Below, one piece after another: positions 24,299 through 32,596 of a DNA stretch of 64,000 nucleotides (its first letter is position 1; the number at the start of each line of letters is the position of its first letter). Source of the stretch: an uncultured Leifsonia sp. (GTDB lineage Bacteria > Actinomycetota > Actinomycetes > Actinomycetales > Microbacteriaceae); contig NZ_CAMFLC010000017.1 of the NCBI RefSeq assembly GCF_945957465.1, positions 1 through 64,000 of the forward strand, written 5' to 3'. The position numbers were made by a program, and so were the translations under genes. The notes under the pieces were generated by a model, which worked only from the letters and a program-made list of their open reading frames with translations, had not been told where the DNA came from and did not search any database.

Positions 24299-24960
24299 CA
24301 GATTGCTCCTGCCTGAACGGGGGCGTTTGCCCAGATGGATTGAAGCTCGAGCGCGACCGAGTTGTAGTCGAAGATCGCGGCCCGGTTCTGTCGCGTATCC
24401 GTGTAGTCCGTTACGACGCGACCATTTACGGGCGCGTCAGTGACGCTCGCAGATTTGCGGACGTGGTTCTTGAACCGAGCGAGACCCAGGTTGTCGACGA
24501 TGGACTCCCACTCCTGGAGGTGTGCGTCGCCGCGTCGTCGGTCGATGTTGTTCAGCAATACGCGATAGTCGAGCTGACGAGGCTCTACAAGGGACTTCAC
24601 GGTCCGCACCAGCGGCTGGATCGCAAGCGGCTCAGGGGCGAGAGGAAGGATGACGAAATCCGCGGAGTCGAGGACGGCAGAGAGCGTCGCGGTTGCTTCC
24701 AGATTGCCGGGCGTGTCGACAAAGACGAGGTCATAGGGCAGCTCTCGCAGGCGAGCGAGGTTCTTGGGATCTACGTCGGGAGCGAAGTCGAAAGGTAGGT
24801 CCTCCCCCGCGTTGCCGGCCCACCATGTGGTCGACCGCTGCCCATCGGCGTCAACCACGAGGACATCATTCCCGGCCTTGGCGAGCACAGCCGGCAAGTT
24901 CATGACCGTCGTCGTCTTGCCTATGCCGCCCTTCTGGCCCGCTACAGCAACGATTTTCAT
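24298..24960 (-). CDS. parA: ParA partition ATPase
   Basis: 220 aa from ATG 24960 (MKIVAVAGQKGGIGKTTTV); the ORF track begins four codons earlier at a TTG. The deviant Walker A KGGIGKTT and the switch DLVFVDTPG are present. No N-terminal HTH, so it is the short type Ib ParA that relies on its partner for autoregulation. It moves plasmid copies on the nucleoid. Overlaps its partner gene and is preceded by the tandem 8-bp repeats and CTCTGTAA motifs, the likely centromere/operator. Confidence 0.94.
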   Translation of the reverse strand: MKIVAVAGQKGGIGKTTTVMNLPAVLAKAGNDVLVVDADGQRSTTWWAGNAGEDLPFDFAPDVDPKNLARLRELPYDLVFVDTPGNLEATATLSAVLDSADFVILPLAPEPLAIQPLVRTVKSLVEPRQLDYRVLLNNIDRRRGDAHLQEWESIVDNLGLARFKNHVRKSASVTDAPVNGRVVTDYTDTRQNRAAIFDYNSVALELQSIWANAPVQAGAI

Positions 24961-24972
24961 AGTGACATCCAA

Positions 24973-25303
24973 TCTGTAGGTTCGGAAGTTACAGAGTTGC
25001 GCCCGCGGCGTTTTGCAAACTCTGTATGTTCGTGAGTTTGGAAGTCTGCGAGTTCGCGACTAACAGACTTCGAGAGTTCGTGACTTTGTAAGTTACAGAT
25101 AGTACCCGGGACTACACTCTGTAAGTTCCGAAGTCTGGCACTTCCGTACTTCCGTACTTCCGTACTTCCGTACTTCCGTACTTCCGTACTTCCGTAGTTC
25201 CGCACTTCCGTACTTCGGAACTCTGTAACTCCATGAGTAGGCTACCACGCGCGGAGCCCGAAGTTACAGACTTCGTGACTTCGTGACTTACAGAGTTTGT
25301 AAC
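24973..25303. promoter_or_regulatory. centromere/operator region between parA and rep
   Basis: 331 bases, unusually AT-rich for this replicon, with no gene. CTCTGTAA or its complement TTACAGAG recurs (near 24988, 25018, 25090, 25116, 25221, 25263 and 25288), often beside GACTTCGT or GAGTTCGT units. The ten-unit 8-bp tandem array is in the middle. A further copy of the motif as an inverted repeat lies at the far end of parAB (23814-23832). The layout fits a partition site that doubles as the parAB operator; origin iterons are the alternative. Confidence 0.7.
25141..25220. repeat. ten tandem 8-bp units (cttccgta)
   Basis: Seven perfect cttccgta units at 25141-25196, then gttccgca, a further perfect cttccgta, and a diverging cttcggaa. 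Phase is exact, with no spacers, so this is not CRISPR. Small tandem repeats of this size next to parA are typical centromere sites. The 82-aa ORF through it (YGSTEVRK repeats) is a translation artefact. Confidence 0.92.
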
Positions 25304-26938
25304 TTACAACTGACGGAAGAGTTCGCCGAGGGTGACAGCTCGGTCGCTGTGAGCAGATCCGGCCTTGTTCACTACGTACGTGTCGTGGTCATCGGCGGTC
25401 GCCGGGGGAGCGAAGCGGATCGTAGTCGAAGTGTTCAGATCAGCTTCGTCTGGGATCTCAGCCTTCTGCTCCGGGTTGATCCAGACGATGTCGCCGTGGT
25501 CGAGCTCGACGTGGTCGAGCTGCCAGCCCCGGGTGATGAGGAGTTCGTGTACCTGCTGCACTTCCGTGTGGAGCTTGCGTACGACGGCGGGGAAGTCGGC
25601 GGGATGCATTCCTTCGCCGAGGAGCACGTCGGTGATGCGCCGCCGTTCGGTGGCGCGCCGTGTGCGCTGCGCCTGGAGCTCGTCGGCGCTCTGCTGATGG
25701 ATCTCGCGGATGGTGGTGTCGACCGTCTGGCGTTCCGCGGCTGTCGGCGCCGGCGGCCGGCTTCCGTCGTCTCGGGCGGGGGAGGGGGTGGCGTGCTGGA
25801 CGGGGGTGGTGCGGATGATGGTGCGGGGCCTCTCGCCGGGGGTGATGACCTGTTTGACCATCCAGATGAAGTAGCGCAGTGGGTCGGCGGCCGCGGTGAT
25901 CTTCTGCTGGGCGGTGGTCTTGTCGCCGGAGTGGCGGGCGTCGACCAGGTCGGCGATCTGCCACCAGGTCCAGGCGTCGAGGTCTACGCCTGCGGCGGTG
26001 AGGGCGTGGTCGAGCTGCCCGATGTGGCGGGTAAGCAGCTTTCCGGTCTTGCCGAGTCGGGGACCGGCGAGAGAGCCGCCGTAGTGCCGGTCGAGATGCG
26101 CGAGAAGTCGCAGTCTGTCGAGGGATCGTGCCTTCTCGGGGACGTTTGCTGACTGATCGTCAGAAAAACCCCTGTTCCTATTTGGCCTGGCGCGCGTAGC
26201 GCGCTCCATTCCCCTTGGGGATTGTTGTTCTAGATCTACCGAGGAAGAAGGTTTTGACGGGACGGAAGCGGTTAGGCCCAAAACGGGATCTACAGATGCC
26301 GGGTTATCCACAGCCTTGGGGGCGGGGAGCGTGAGCGCCATGACGTTCGCGGCCTGCTCCTGGTGGCCGCCGTGCGTCTCAAAGGCTTCGGCCTTCTCCT
26401 CCCGGGAGAGCAGGTTCCGGCCGGTGGCGTGGACGTGGACGAACCCGCCGGCCTCGAGCGTGCGGATGGCCAGGCGCACGCTCTCGTCCGCCTTGAGTCG
26501 GATGGTGCGCCCTTCAGCGGCCTCGGTGTTGGCCTGCACGCGGGCGCGGATGGTGGCGTAGGAGAGGGTGACGTGGCGTCCGGTGGCGGGTTCGGCGGCG
26601 TAGCGGAGCACGTGCGCGATCGCCAGCAGGGTGGCGTCGGCGACGTGCCAGCGCTGCCGGGCCTTCTCTCGCTCGGGGGTGAGCATCCAGTCCATGAGGG
26701 TGTCGAACCAGTGCGCCCCGGACCACCAGGCGGGGATCTTCGCCCATTCCTCGGCCGGGACGTGGATCGCCCAGCTGCGCGGGGCCGGCTCATCCTTCAG
26801 CGAGGGGGGCTGCACCGTGTCATGTGCCTCCTGAGCGTGGAGGGCTTCGGCGACCTCGGCCGGGGTGGGGAGCCATGAGCGGTCGCCAGCGTCGGCCGCG
26901 CGACGGCGGCCGCGCATCGGGGCGACGGGTGTTCTCAT
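25304..26938 (-). CDS. candidate plasmid replication initiator
   Basis: 544 aa, ATG 26938. The N-terminal ~170 residues look like a winged-helix domain (DATLLAIAHVLRYAAEP, TLSYATIRARVQANTE, ESVRLAIRTLEAGGFVHVH), the fold of many plasmid Rep proteins. The middle part (WTWWQIADLVDARHSGDKT) and C terminus are unrecognised. It is adjacent to parAB and tandem repeats, as expected for a replication module, and resembles proteins annotated as replication initiators on actinobacterial plasmids. A large plasmid regulator is the alternative. Confidence 0.68.
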   Translation of the reverse strand: MRTPVAPMRGRRRAADAGDRSWLPTPAEVAEALHAQEAHDTVQPPSLKDEPAPRSWAIHVPAEEWAKIPAWWSGAHWFDTLMDWMLTPEREKARQRWHVADATLLAIAHVLRYAAEPATGRHVTLSYATIRARVQANTEAAEGRTIRLKADESVRLAIRTLEAGGFVHVHATGRNLLSREEKAEAFETHGGHQEQAANVMALTLPAPKAVDNPASVDPVLGLTASVPSKPSSSVDLEQQSPRGMERATRARPNRNRGFSDDQSANVPEKARSLDRLRLLAHLDRHYGGSLAGPRLGKTGKLLTRHIGQLDHALTAAGVDLDAWTWWQIADLVDARHSGDKTTAQQKITAAADPLRYFIWMVKQVITPGERPRTIIRTTPVQHATPSPARDDGSRPPAPTAAERQTVDTTIREIHQQSADELQAQRTRRATERRRITDVLLGEGMHPADFPAVVRKLHTEVQQVHELLITRGWQLDHVELDHGDIVWINPEQKAEIPDEADLNTSTTIRFAPPATADDHDTYVVNKAGSAHSDRAVTLGELFRQL

Positions 26939-27499
26939 GGCTTGTGGTGACCTCTCCGGCCTGAAAATGGGCGCAGCAAAGCTGCCGGTATGTGCTCGGC
27001 TCTGTTTTTGGGCGCACCAGAATCGCCGACTGTGACTCGGCGTTCCTTCGATGCGATGCGTCGGGGCCGCTGTGCGGGTCCGACCGGTGCGGGTGAGGGC
27101 GGGCGTCGGGCGCCGGCCGCGGTCTCTGCGCTAGATCAGGTGACCGTCCTCCTCACCATGAGGAGCTGCGCGCACGCGCCGTCGACCAGGTCGATGGGGC
27201 GTGCAGGATGTGACCCGTCAGCGGCCGCGCACGTCGTTGTGGCGGGGCGGGACGGGGAAGTAGTGGGGGAGAGGGACAGCGGAAGCTCGACGTCGACGAG
27301 ACGGGCGACGGAGCGGGGTGCGGCCGACACGCCGACACGCGGATCGCGTGCGCACGTGCAGGAACCCGAAATCTGGGTTACGATGCTGCCAACTCCTCTC
27401 CGAGGGTACGGAAAAGCCTCCGGGCATTTCCGGCTTACTTAGGGAAGAAGCTCGAACCTCGCTCCCGCCAAGAATTGAGGGTTTGAGCTCCAGATTTTC
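26939..27499. other. non-coding gap upstream of rep
   Basis: 561 bases without a credible gene: the ORFs through it are Arg/Ala-rich and lack ribosome sites. It contains an AACCC-GAAATCT-GGGTT inverted repeat (about 27363-27379) and ends with a strong hairpin. It must hold the rep promoter and could hold the origin or its copy-control RNA; I cannot point to a specific site. Confidence 0.5.
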
Positions 27500-27523
27500 C
27501 GGGCCCGCCGCAAGGCGGGCCCG
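27500..27523 (-). terminator. hairpin after the 118-aa gene
   Basis: CGGGCCCGCC / GGCGGGCCCG, a 10-bp perfect stem with a GCAA loop, about 8 bases past the stop of the 27531 gene. On minus it is followed by GGAAAAT. Confidence 0.7.
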
Positions 27524-27530
27524 ATTCTGT

Positions 27531-27887
27531 TTAAGCGGCTGCCGTGGTCGACACCTCCGTCGTCGTGATCAGGGAGGCCGGTACAGGCGGAAGGGCGCCG
27601 TGCTCTGCGACGTAGTCGCGGATGAACAGCTCGAGGTACAGCGCGGGGGAGTAGTTGCCCGACTCTTCCGCTGCAGCGTTGACCTGGTCCCGGATGAAGC
27701 CGGAGAAGGTCAGTTCGGAGTGCCACGCGGTTTCGTCGCCGCGAGCGAAGACGTTGCGCTTCTTGCCTGCGTTGCTACCAGCCATGCGCTCATCTTGTCC
27801 GGTTAAGACCGGCTTTAATGGAAGGCTCGCGGGCGTGTTGGATGCCTGGTCTACGTCTTCGGGGTCGAAGAGGGCCTCGTGATGCAT
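27531..27887 (-). CDS. hypothetical protein (118 aa), leaderless, candidate target of the XRE regulator
   Basis: ATG 27887 (MHHEALFDPEDVDQASN). TAAGGT sits exactly six bases before the ATG, so a leaderless start is likely, and this supports choosing 27887 over the internal Met at 27785. The C-terminal half is helical (SGFIRDQVNAAAEESGNY, LYLELFIRDYVAE) and may be a small DNA-binding or dimer module. The 32-bp operator copy B covers its -35 region. It lies next to rep, so a copy-number or maintenance role is possible but unproven. Confidence 0.68.
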   Translation of the reverse strand: MHHEALFDPEDVDQASNTPASLPLKPVLTGQDERMAGSNAGKKRNVFARGDETAWHSELTFSGFIRDQVNAAAEESGNYSPALYLELFIRDYVAEHGALPPVPASLITTTEVSTTAAA

Positions 27888-27907
27888 GACAGCACCTTAT
27901 CCGATAT

Positions 27908-27939
27908 GGGTAGACAGGCCTGTATCTGTATTGGTAGAG
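27908..27939 (-). promoter_or_regulatory. operator copy B
   Basis: 32 bases matching operator A (31308-31339) at 25 of 32 positions, in the same orientation, with shared ends GGTAGACA and GGTAGAG. It starts 9 bases upstream of the TAAGGT -10 of the 27887 gene, so a protein bound here would block its promoter. It also contains ACAGGCCTGT. Confidence 0.65.
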
Positions 27940-27941
27940 GG

Positions 27942-29075
27942 TCAGCGTGTCAGCTGCTGCTGGCACCAGGCGACGATCGCCGCGTTGAAGCCGGCTGCGT
28001 CGACGTTGTACTCCCACGCGTGGGCCGCTCCGGGGAACTCGGTCAGCGTGACGATTCCCGGATGCGCTGCAGCGAAGCGGCGAGAGAGCTCGACGGGGAT
28101 CTCTTGGTCGCCGTCTGAGTGGATCACGAGCGCAGGTACGGACAGCCGGGCGAACCGGGTGAAGTCGAGCGCATCGAAGTCGATGGGGAAGGGGAGGCCG
28201 ACGATGCGGCTGATGAGGCGTCCCTGCAGCGCGTGGATGGCCGCTGAGCCGAGGAATCGGGGAAGGTGGGCCTTCTGCGCGCCATGCCGGATTGCGGTCC
28301 GCCAGTCGGTCGCGGGAGCGATCAGGATCAGGCCGGCGATCGCGTCGCGGTGCGCGCTGTGCTCTGTGAGCTGCAGCGCGATGCTGGCGCCCATCGACCA
28401 CGCGAACAGGACGACGCGCTGCGCGCCGTGCGCGAGTGCGTAAGCGATCGCGGCGTCGACGTCCGGCCATTCGCCGAGGCCGAGAGTGGATGCGCCGTTG
28501 AGGACCTCTGGACCTTCGGTATCGCCACGGAAGGAGACCACGAGCGACGTGTAGCCGAGTTCGTCGGCCGCGGGGACCGAGCGGAGGGCGGTGATGCGGG
28601 TGGTCCGGACGCCGTGGATGTGAATGGCCCAGGTCTCCGGCTGAACCGGGTGCTGCGGTCTGATGAGCCACGCTGGAGCGTCTCCGCCTGGAACCGAGAC
28701 GTCGACGTCCTCAACGCTGAGCTCGAGCGCGCGCGGATGGGGGAACACGTGTCCGGTCCAACGCCCCTCGCCAGCAGCCAGCTCTCCGGCTGTGACAGTG
28801 AGGATCTGCCGCGTGACGGTGCCAGCCGCGGGGTCGCGGGAGAGGACCGGGCCGATAAGGGCGTGGCCGTCCTGACCGAACCAGAGCCCGAATTGGCCGG
28901 CGTGATCCGTCTTCCCGTCGTCCTGGAGCGTCACGGTTCCGTCGCCGGCTTCGTGAATGGTGATGACCCTGGGGGAGCCGGGCATGACGACGCGGCGCGC
29001 AAGCAGGATAGTCAGCGCGCCGAGGGCGAGGGCGAGAACGACGAGGATCGCCAGGATGACGATGATCCAGATCAT
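27942..29075 (-). CDS. membrane-anchored alpha/beta hydrolase
   Basis: 377 aa. An N-terminal hydrophobic helix (2-26) anchors it. The hydrolase fold has an HIHG oxyanion segment (~152-155), the nucleophile elbow AWSMGAS (Ser ~227), an acid in HSDGDQEIP and His in GAAHAWEY. Substrate unknown; families with this layout include serine peptidases and esterases. It is the last gene of the XRE-ImmA-MAB_1171c-hydrolase operon and overlaps the previous gene by ATGA, so its activity is probably linked to that system. Confidence 0.85.
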   Translation of the reverse strand: MIWIIVILAILVVLALALGALTILLARRVVMPGSPRVITIHEAGDGTVTLQDDGKTDHAGQFGLWFGQDGHALIGPVLSRDPAAGTVTRQILTVTAGELAAGEGRWTGHVFPHPRALELSVEDVDVSVPGGDAPAWLIRPQHPVQPETWAIHIHGVRTTRITALRSVPAADELGYTSLVVSFRGDTEGPEVLNGASTLGLGEWPDVDAAIAYALAHGAQRVVLFAWSMGASIALQLTEHSAHRDAIAGLILIAPATDWRTAIRHGAQKAHLPRFLGSAAIHALQGRLISRIVGLPFPIDFDALDFTRFARLSVPALVIHSDGDQEIPVELSRRFAAAHPGIVTLTEFPGAAHAWEYNVDAAGFNAAIVAWCQQQLTR

Positions 29076-30034
29076 GATGTGGCTCCGTAGCTGAGGGAGT
29101 ACGAGTCGGGCGTTGTAGGGGCGTTGCTGGCGAGGTGTCGGCTGATGATCCGTTCGGATCGCTTCACCAAGCCCAGCTCGGCGGGGATAAGCGTCAACTG
29201 CTGCATCGCCTGGCGATCGCGGATGGCGATGACGTGGTCATACACCGCTCCGAGAAGGTCGCTCCGGTCTTCCACTGGGGGAGGGGTGAAGCCCCGCCGG
29301 AGGAGCACTCGTCGCAGCCAGAACAGCTTGTGGCGCAGGTTCAGCACCCGAAGTGCCCGGACGACGGTGAAGGAGGCGATGCCGGCGACGATGAGGATCA
29401 CGCCGACGTAGAAGAACAGGTCGAACAGGCGATACAGCACGTCCACCACAATCCCCGGGCCGAGGTTGAACCGGGCGATGGTGAGGTATGCGATTTCGTC
29501 CACGCACGCCAGGATTACGATGGCCGCGCCGACGCGGAAGAAGCGGTAGGCGCGGGCAGGGCGCCCGCGGACTCCGAGGATCAGGCTGACGGAGATGCTG
29601 GCGATCGTCGCCATGTAGATCGAGGCGTAGAGCCACATCGCCGTCTGCCCGGTGCGGTGAGGGATGAAGTAGTAGTCGGTCGATCCGCGGTCGACGATGA
29701 AGAGGAAGGGCACGGTGAAGGCTGCGAGGGCCGCGATGAGCGGCCACCAGCGCAGTGTCCGTCGACGTCCATCCTGCGAGATAGCAGCCTGTGTGACCAG
29801 CCAGAACGCGACGGTGCAGAGCACGTTCTGCACCAGATTGAGCCAGTTCTGGCCGCCGATCCAACCGTCCAGGACCGGCTGTGGGATCGCCGTCCCGAGG
29901 GTCAGCAGCGCCAGCGTCCCCGCCCCGGACGCAAGCCACGACAGCCGGCTTCGAGGCTCGCGCACGGCGGACACGGTGCGAGCGAGGAAGACGACTGCGA
30001 GGATGAGGAGGGCGGCGGTTTGCAGCCCGCGCAT
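29072..30034 (-). CDS. multi-spanning membrane protein, MAB_1171c-like
   Basis: 320 aa with about seven hydrophobic helices in the first ~225 residues (from LQTAALLILAVVFLART) and a cytoplasmic C-terminal ~90 residues with a charged helix-rich tail. The topology and its neighbours (XRE regulator, ImmA/IrrE peptidase) match proteins annotated as MAB_1171c family (DUF6545). Whether these are transporters or receptors is unknown. Overlaps the ImmA gene (TAATG) and the hydrolase gene (ATGA). Confidence 0.75.
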   Translation of the reverse strand: MRGLQTAALLILAVVFLARTVSAVREPRSRLSWLASGAGTLALLTLGTAIPQPVLDGWIGGQNWLNLVQNVLCTVAFWLVTQAAISQDGRRRTLRWWPLIAALAAFTVPFLFIVDRGSTDYYFIPHRTGQTAMWLYASIYMATIASISVSLILGVRGRPARAYRFFRVGAAIVILACVDEIAYLTIARFNLGPGIVVDVLYRLFDLFFYVGVILIVAGIASFTVVRALRVLNLRHKLFWLRRVLLRRGFTPPPVEDRSDLLGAVYDHVIAIRDRQAMQQLTLIPAELGLVKRSERIISRHLASNAPTTPDSYSLSYGATS

Positions 30035-30570
30035 TACCCGAAGATCCGCTCGTCCGCCTGGTGGCGCGGGCGCAGCAGCCGGCGCGCGAGAAGGTAGGCG
30101 AGGCTTTCGGCTTCGCCCTCGATGATCGCTGACGCGCCCTCGACCTCAGTCAGCTCGCCGCTTTCGAGGGCGAGGATCCGCCCTCGGACCTTGTCGGAGA
30201 AGTCGCTGTGGGCCATGGCCGGCGCCGTCGCCTTCGCTGTGCGACAACCGGGGTGGTTGTAGATGACGTGCGCGAGCTCGTGGAGAATACAGTGATTCTG
30301 GTAGATCTCTGAGTCGTCGTGGCGAATCAGGATGTTGGCGCTCTCGGCGGTCTCGACCAGAAGAGCCGTGAGTGTTTCCCACTTCTCGTTGCCGACCGGC
30401 TCGATGCGGATGGGCTTTCCGATCCGCTCCTCGGCCCGCCGAATGACGTACGCGAGGTCGGCATCCGGAGTCAGATCCAGCGAGGAGAACTTGTCTGCGG
30501 AGCGTTGCTTGATTTGAGCCGCTGTGGGCCAGATGGTTTGTTGCCTGACGTCACCCGAATTGACGTACAT
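30034..30570 (-). CDS. ImmA/IrrE-family zinc metallopeptidase
   Basis: 178 aa, ATG 30570. The HELAH zinc motif (97-101) and a downstream EGEAESLAYLLARRLL with the third ligand Glu define the ImmA/IrrE (DUF955) fold. In ICEBs1 and in Deinococcus such proteases cleave an XRE-type repressor to induce target genes. Here the XRE regulator is the gene immediately upstream, so it is the likely substrate. Coupled to the membrane gene downstream. Confidence 0.9.
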   Translation of the reverse strand: MYVNSGDVRQQTIWPTAAQIKQRSADKFSSLDLTPDADLAYVIRRAEERIGKPIRIEPVGNEKWETLTALLVETAESANILIRHDDSEIYQNHCILHELAHVIYNHPGCRTAKATAPAMAHSDFSDKVRGRILALESGELTEVEGASAIIEGEAESLAYLLARRLLRPRHQADERIFG

Positions 30571-30574
30571 GAAC

Positions 30575-31258
30575 CTAGTTTCGTTTCGTAATGTCCTTGA
30601 TCGATTTCGCTACTTCTCGGAGAGCCGAGGGTGACATCTCTCCGAGGGACCGCGCGGACACGCTCTTGGCTCCAGCCTTGTGGAGCGCACTCTCGAGTGC
30701 GAGCTCTGCCTCTGTTCGCTCCGTGACCTCCACGTGGTGGAAGTTCACGAGGTAGAGGGGGTCGACGCCGAAGAACTCGGCGATCGCCACCATGAGCGAC
30801 TCCGCAATGCGGACGGGCGCGGTCTCTTCCGTGAGGGAGGACCAACGCTCGGCAGTGAACGCAATTCCCCGGTCTTCCAGGCTCTTCGCGAGTGCCGCAG
30901 CGCGGAACTCGTCGCCACCTTGGACGGGGGCGCTTGCCAGCTGGCGGAGTCGTCGGGCCAACTCCGGGCCATCAAGTCGCAGGATGGGGTCTTCGGTCGG
31001 AACCGCAGTGAGGTCATCGGGTGTGACACCCAGAGCCTTCGCCAGTGCGGTGATGTCATTGACGTTGAACGGCTTCTCGTACCGCATGCGAATGTAGAAG
31101 TAGTTCTCGCTGAGGCCGGCTGCTTTCGCAAGGTCACGATTGGTGAGAACGACCTTCTTAGTCCGGTTCGTCTGCTCGGGATTGTCGCGGAAGCGCTCGA
31201 TGTTGAGCACGATGCGACGCGAGAACTCATCTGCGCCGTCGACCTGTGCTCGAACCAT
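30575..31258 (-). CDS. XRE-family transcriptional regulator
   Basis: 227 aa. HTH in the N-terminal third (LTNRDLAKAAGLSENYFYIRM, about 38-58), followed by ITALAKALGVTPDDLT. The C-terminal half is long and helical, suited to cleavage or dimerisation. A leaderless start is likely: TAGGTT lies six bases before the ATG. It is divergent from the 31347 gene, and operator A covers both -35 regions. It is probably an ImmR-like repressor cleaved by the adjacent ImmA protein. Confidence 0.86.
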   Translation of the reverse strand: MVRAQVDGADEFSRRIVLNIERFRDNPEQTNRTKKVVLTNRDLAKAAGLSENYFYIRMRYEKPFNVNDITALAKALGVTPDDLTAVPTEDPILRLDGPELARRLRQLASAPVQGGDEFRAAALAKSLEDRGIAFTAERWSSLTEETAPVRIAESLMVAIAEFFGVDPLYLVNFHHVEVTERTEAELALESALHKAGAKSVSARSLGEMSPSALREVAKSIKDITKRN

Positions 31259-31282
31259 GCCAAAAACCTACCGGCAGAGTGC

Positions 31283-31339
31283 ACCGAATCACGGTATCTC
31301 TCTGATTCGGTAGACATGTCTCTATCTATTTCGGTAGAG
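31283..31339. promoter_or_regulatory. divergent operator: 9-bp inverted repeat plus 32-bp operator copy A
   Basis: ACCGAATCA (31283-31291) / TGATTCGGT (31303-31311) is a perfect inverted repeat with an 11-base spacer. It overlaps the 32-bp element at 31308-31339, which recurs as copy B at 27908. Between two divergent leaderless promoters (TAGGTT for xre, TAGAGT for 31347), it covers both -35 positions, so one repressor could control both. Confidence 0.7.
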
Positions 31340-31346
31340 TGCTCGC

Positions 31347-31796
31347 GTGCGGGGACAAACTGACATCCAATCCAGCGATTTGGAGCTGTGTGCGGAGCGC
31401 CGGGAAACGGTGCTGAATTGGGTCAGGGATCCTCGCCTAAGCACGGCGGAACGTAACAGCATCCTGAAACAGGTCGAACGGTTCAGCAATCCCCAATCCG
31501 GGGACCGTGCCTTCAAGCGCGCGGAGGAGCTGTACGCCAAGGCGATCCTCGCCCCGTCGACACTTGCCGCGGCCGAAGATGCCCGCAAGGTCGACCGAGT
31601 TGTGGAGGGGCTTTCGCGCATCGAAGCGGTCGTGTCTCAGACCAGCCCGGACGAGTTTGCGGCCGCCCTGCTCTCGAGCAACGAGAACCTGATGGACTGG
31701 GAAGCCACGATCAGCGGCTTCATGCGCGTTCTCGAGTTCCACGACCAGGTGTCCCGGCATCTATCTCTGCACGCCCCGGCATCGGTGAGCGCGTGA
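31347..31796 (+). CDS. hypothetical protein (149 aa), leaderless
   Basis: GTG 31347 with TAGAGT six bases before it and no ribosome site. Almost wholly alpha-helical (RNSILKQVERFSN, AFKRAEELYAKAI, ARKVDRVVEGLSRIEAVV). No domain is recognised. It overlaps the following 264-aa gene by GTGA and is controlled from the xre divergent operator, so the two genes are likely the positive output of the XRE-ImmA switch. Confidence 0.68.
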   Translation: MRGQTDIQSSDLELCAERRETVLNWVRDPRLSTAERNSILKQVERFSNPQSGDRAFKRAEELYAKAILAPSTLAAAEDARKVDRVVEGLSRIEAVVSQTSPDEFAAALLSSNENLMDWEATISGFMRVLEFHDQVSRHLSLHAPASVSA

Positions 31797-32587
31797 ACGC
31801 GGCGCGCGAGGAGCAGTTTCGCGCCTCGATCGCCCGCCTCTCCCAGGACCCCTCCGCGTTCCTGGCGTCCGACGATCTCGCCCCTTTCATCGAGGACCTC
31901 CGCCGCGAGCTGATTCCCTCGGTGCACCTCATCACCCAGCGCAACGGACCCCGATATCGGAAAGAGCACGACGACGACGACCTCGTCAACCTGCTGCTCG
32001 TCGCCATGATCGGCGACCCGGAGAAGTGCCGATACCTGGCGGAAAACGCTGCGTCCCCGTTCTCCTACGCACGCACCTTCCTTCCCGTCTGGCTTGGCGC
32101 GGAGACCGGTCATCGCCGCAACAAGGTCTCCATCGTCATGGAGTGGGTCGAAGACGCCAGCATCGTGATGCCAGCCTGGACCGTTCTGGATCCCGTCGAG
32201 ATTGTGGAGCGCGAGGGCGCGACGGTGGATGAGGCGGTGGCTCTCACCGTCCGCACCCTGCTCCCCAGGACACCCGCCGGCCTCGCCGAGCAGCTTCCCC
32301 GAATCGTCGACTGGATGACCGACAACACTCCCACGCACTCCGGCCACGAAGGCGCGAAGCTCGAAGAGGCCGCGGCGATCTTCCCCAGCGTGAGCAAGAT
32401 CGAACTGCAGGCGATCGGCAACATCACCTGGGGCGGCCGCGGCCGCGAACGCGAAACCTCGCTCCTGGGAGCGTTCCTGCTCAACCGCGACTTCGATCCG
32501 CGCACGTCCGCGACACATCGAGTCGCGCTGCGTCTCTACGCCAGCCGCGTCCGCCAGCTGAGGGTTCTCGCCGGTCTCGCTCGCTGA
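31793..32587 (+). CDS. hypothetical protein (264 aa), weakly sigma-like
   Basis: GTG 31793 overlapping the preceding stop. The stretch KEHDDDDLVNLLLVAM followed by SPFSYARTFLPVWLGAETGH has the rhythm of a sigma region 2, and the C-terminal helices could be a region 4, but no motif is decisive. Promoter-like element S1 and the adhesin gene follow immediately, so a regulatory role over the surface genes is an attractive guess. Confidence in any function is low; it is a real gene by coupling and codon use. Confidence 0.68.
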   Translation: MNAAREEQFRASIARLSQDPSAFLASDDLAPFIEDLRRELIPSVHLITQRNGPRYRKEHDDDDLVNLLLVAMIGDPEKCRYLAENAASPFSYARTFLPVWLGAETGHRRNKVSIVMEWVEDASIVMPAWTVLDPVEIVEREGATVDEAVALTVRTLLPRTPAGLAEQLPRIVDWMTDNTPTHSGHEGAKLEEAAAIFPSVSKIELQAIGNITWGGRGRERETSLLGAFLLNRDFDPRTSATHRVALRLYASRVRQLRVLAGLAR

Positions 32588-32596
32588 AAAGTGTGC

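Noticed and set aside
24957-25205. 82-aa ORF with YGSTEVRK repeats
   Set aside because: It is the translation of the 8-bp tandem DNA array; no ribosome site and repeat-driven composition.
25141-25220. CRISPR array
   Set aside because: Units are 8 bp in exact tandem without spacers; no cas genes anywhere in the window.
26990-27442. 150-aa plus-strand ORF upstream of rep
   Set aside because: Arg/Ala-rich, no start signal, no family; more likely non-coding control region.
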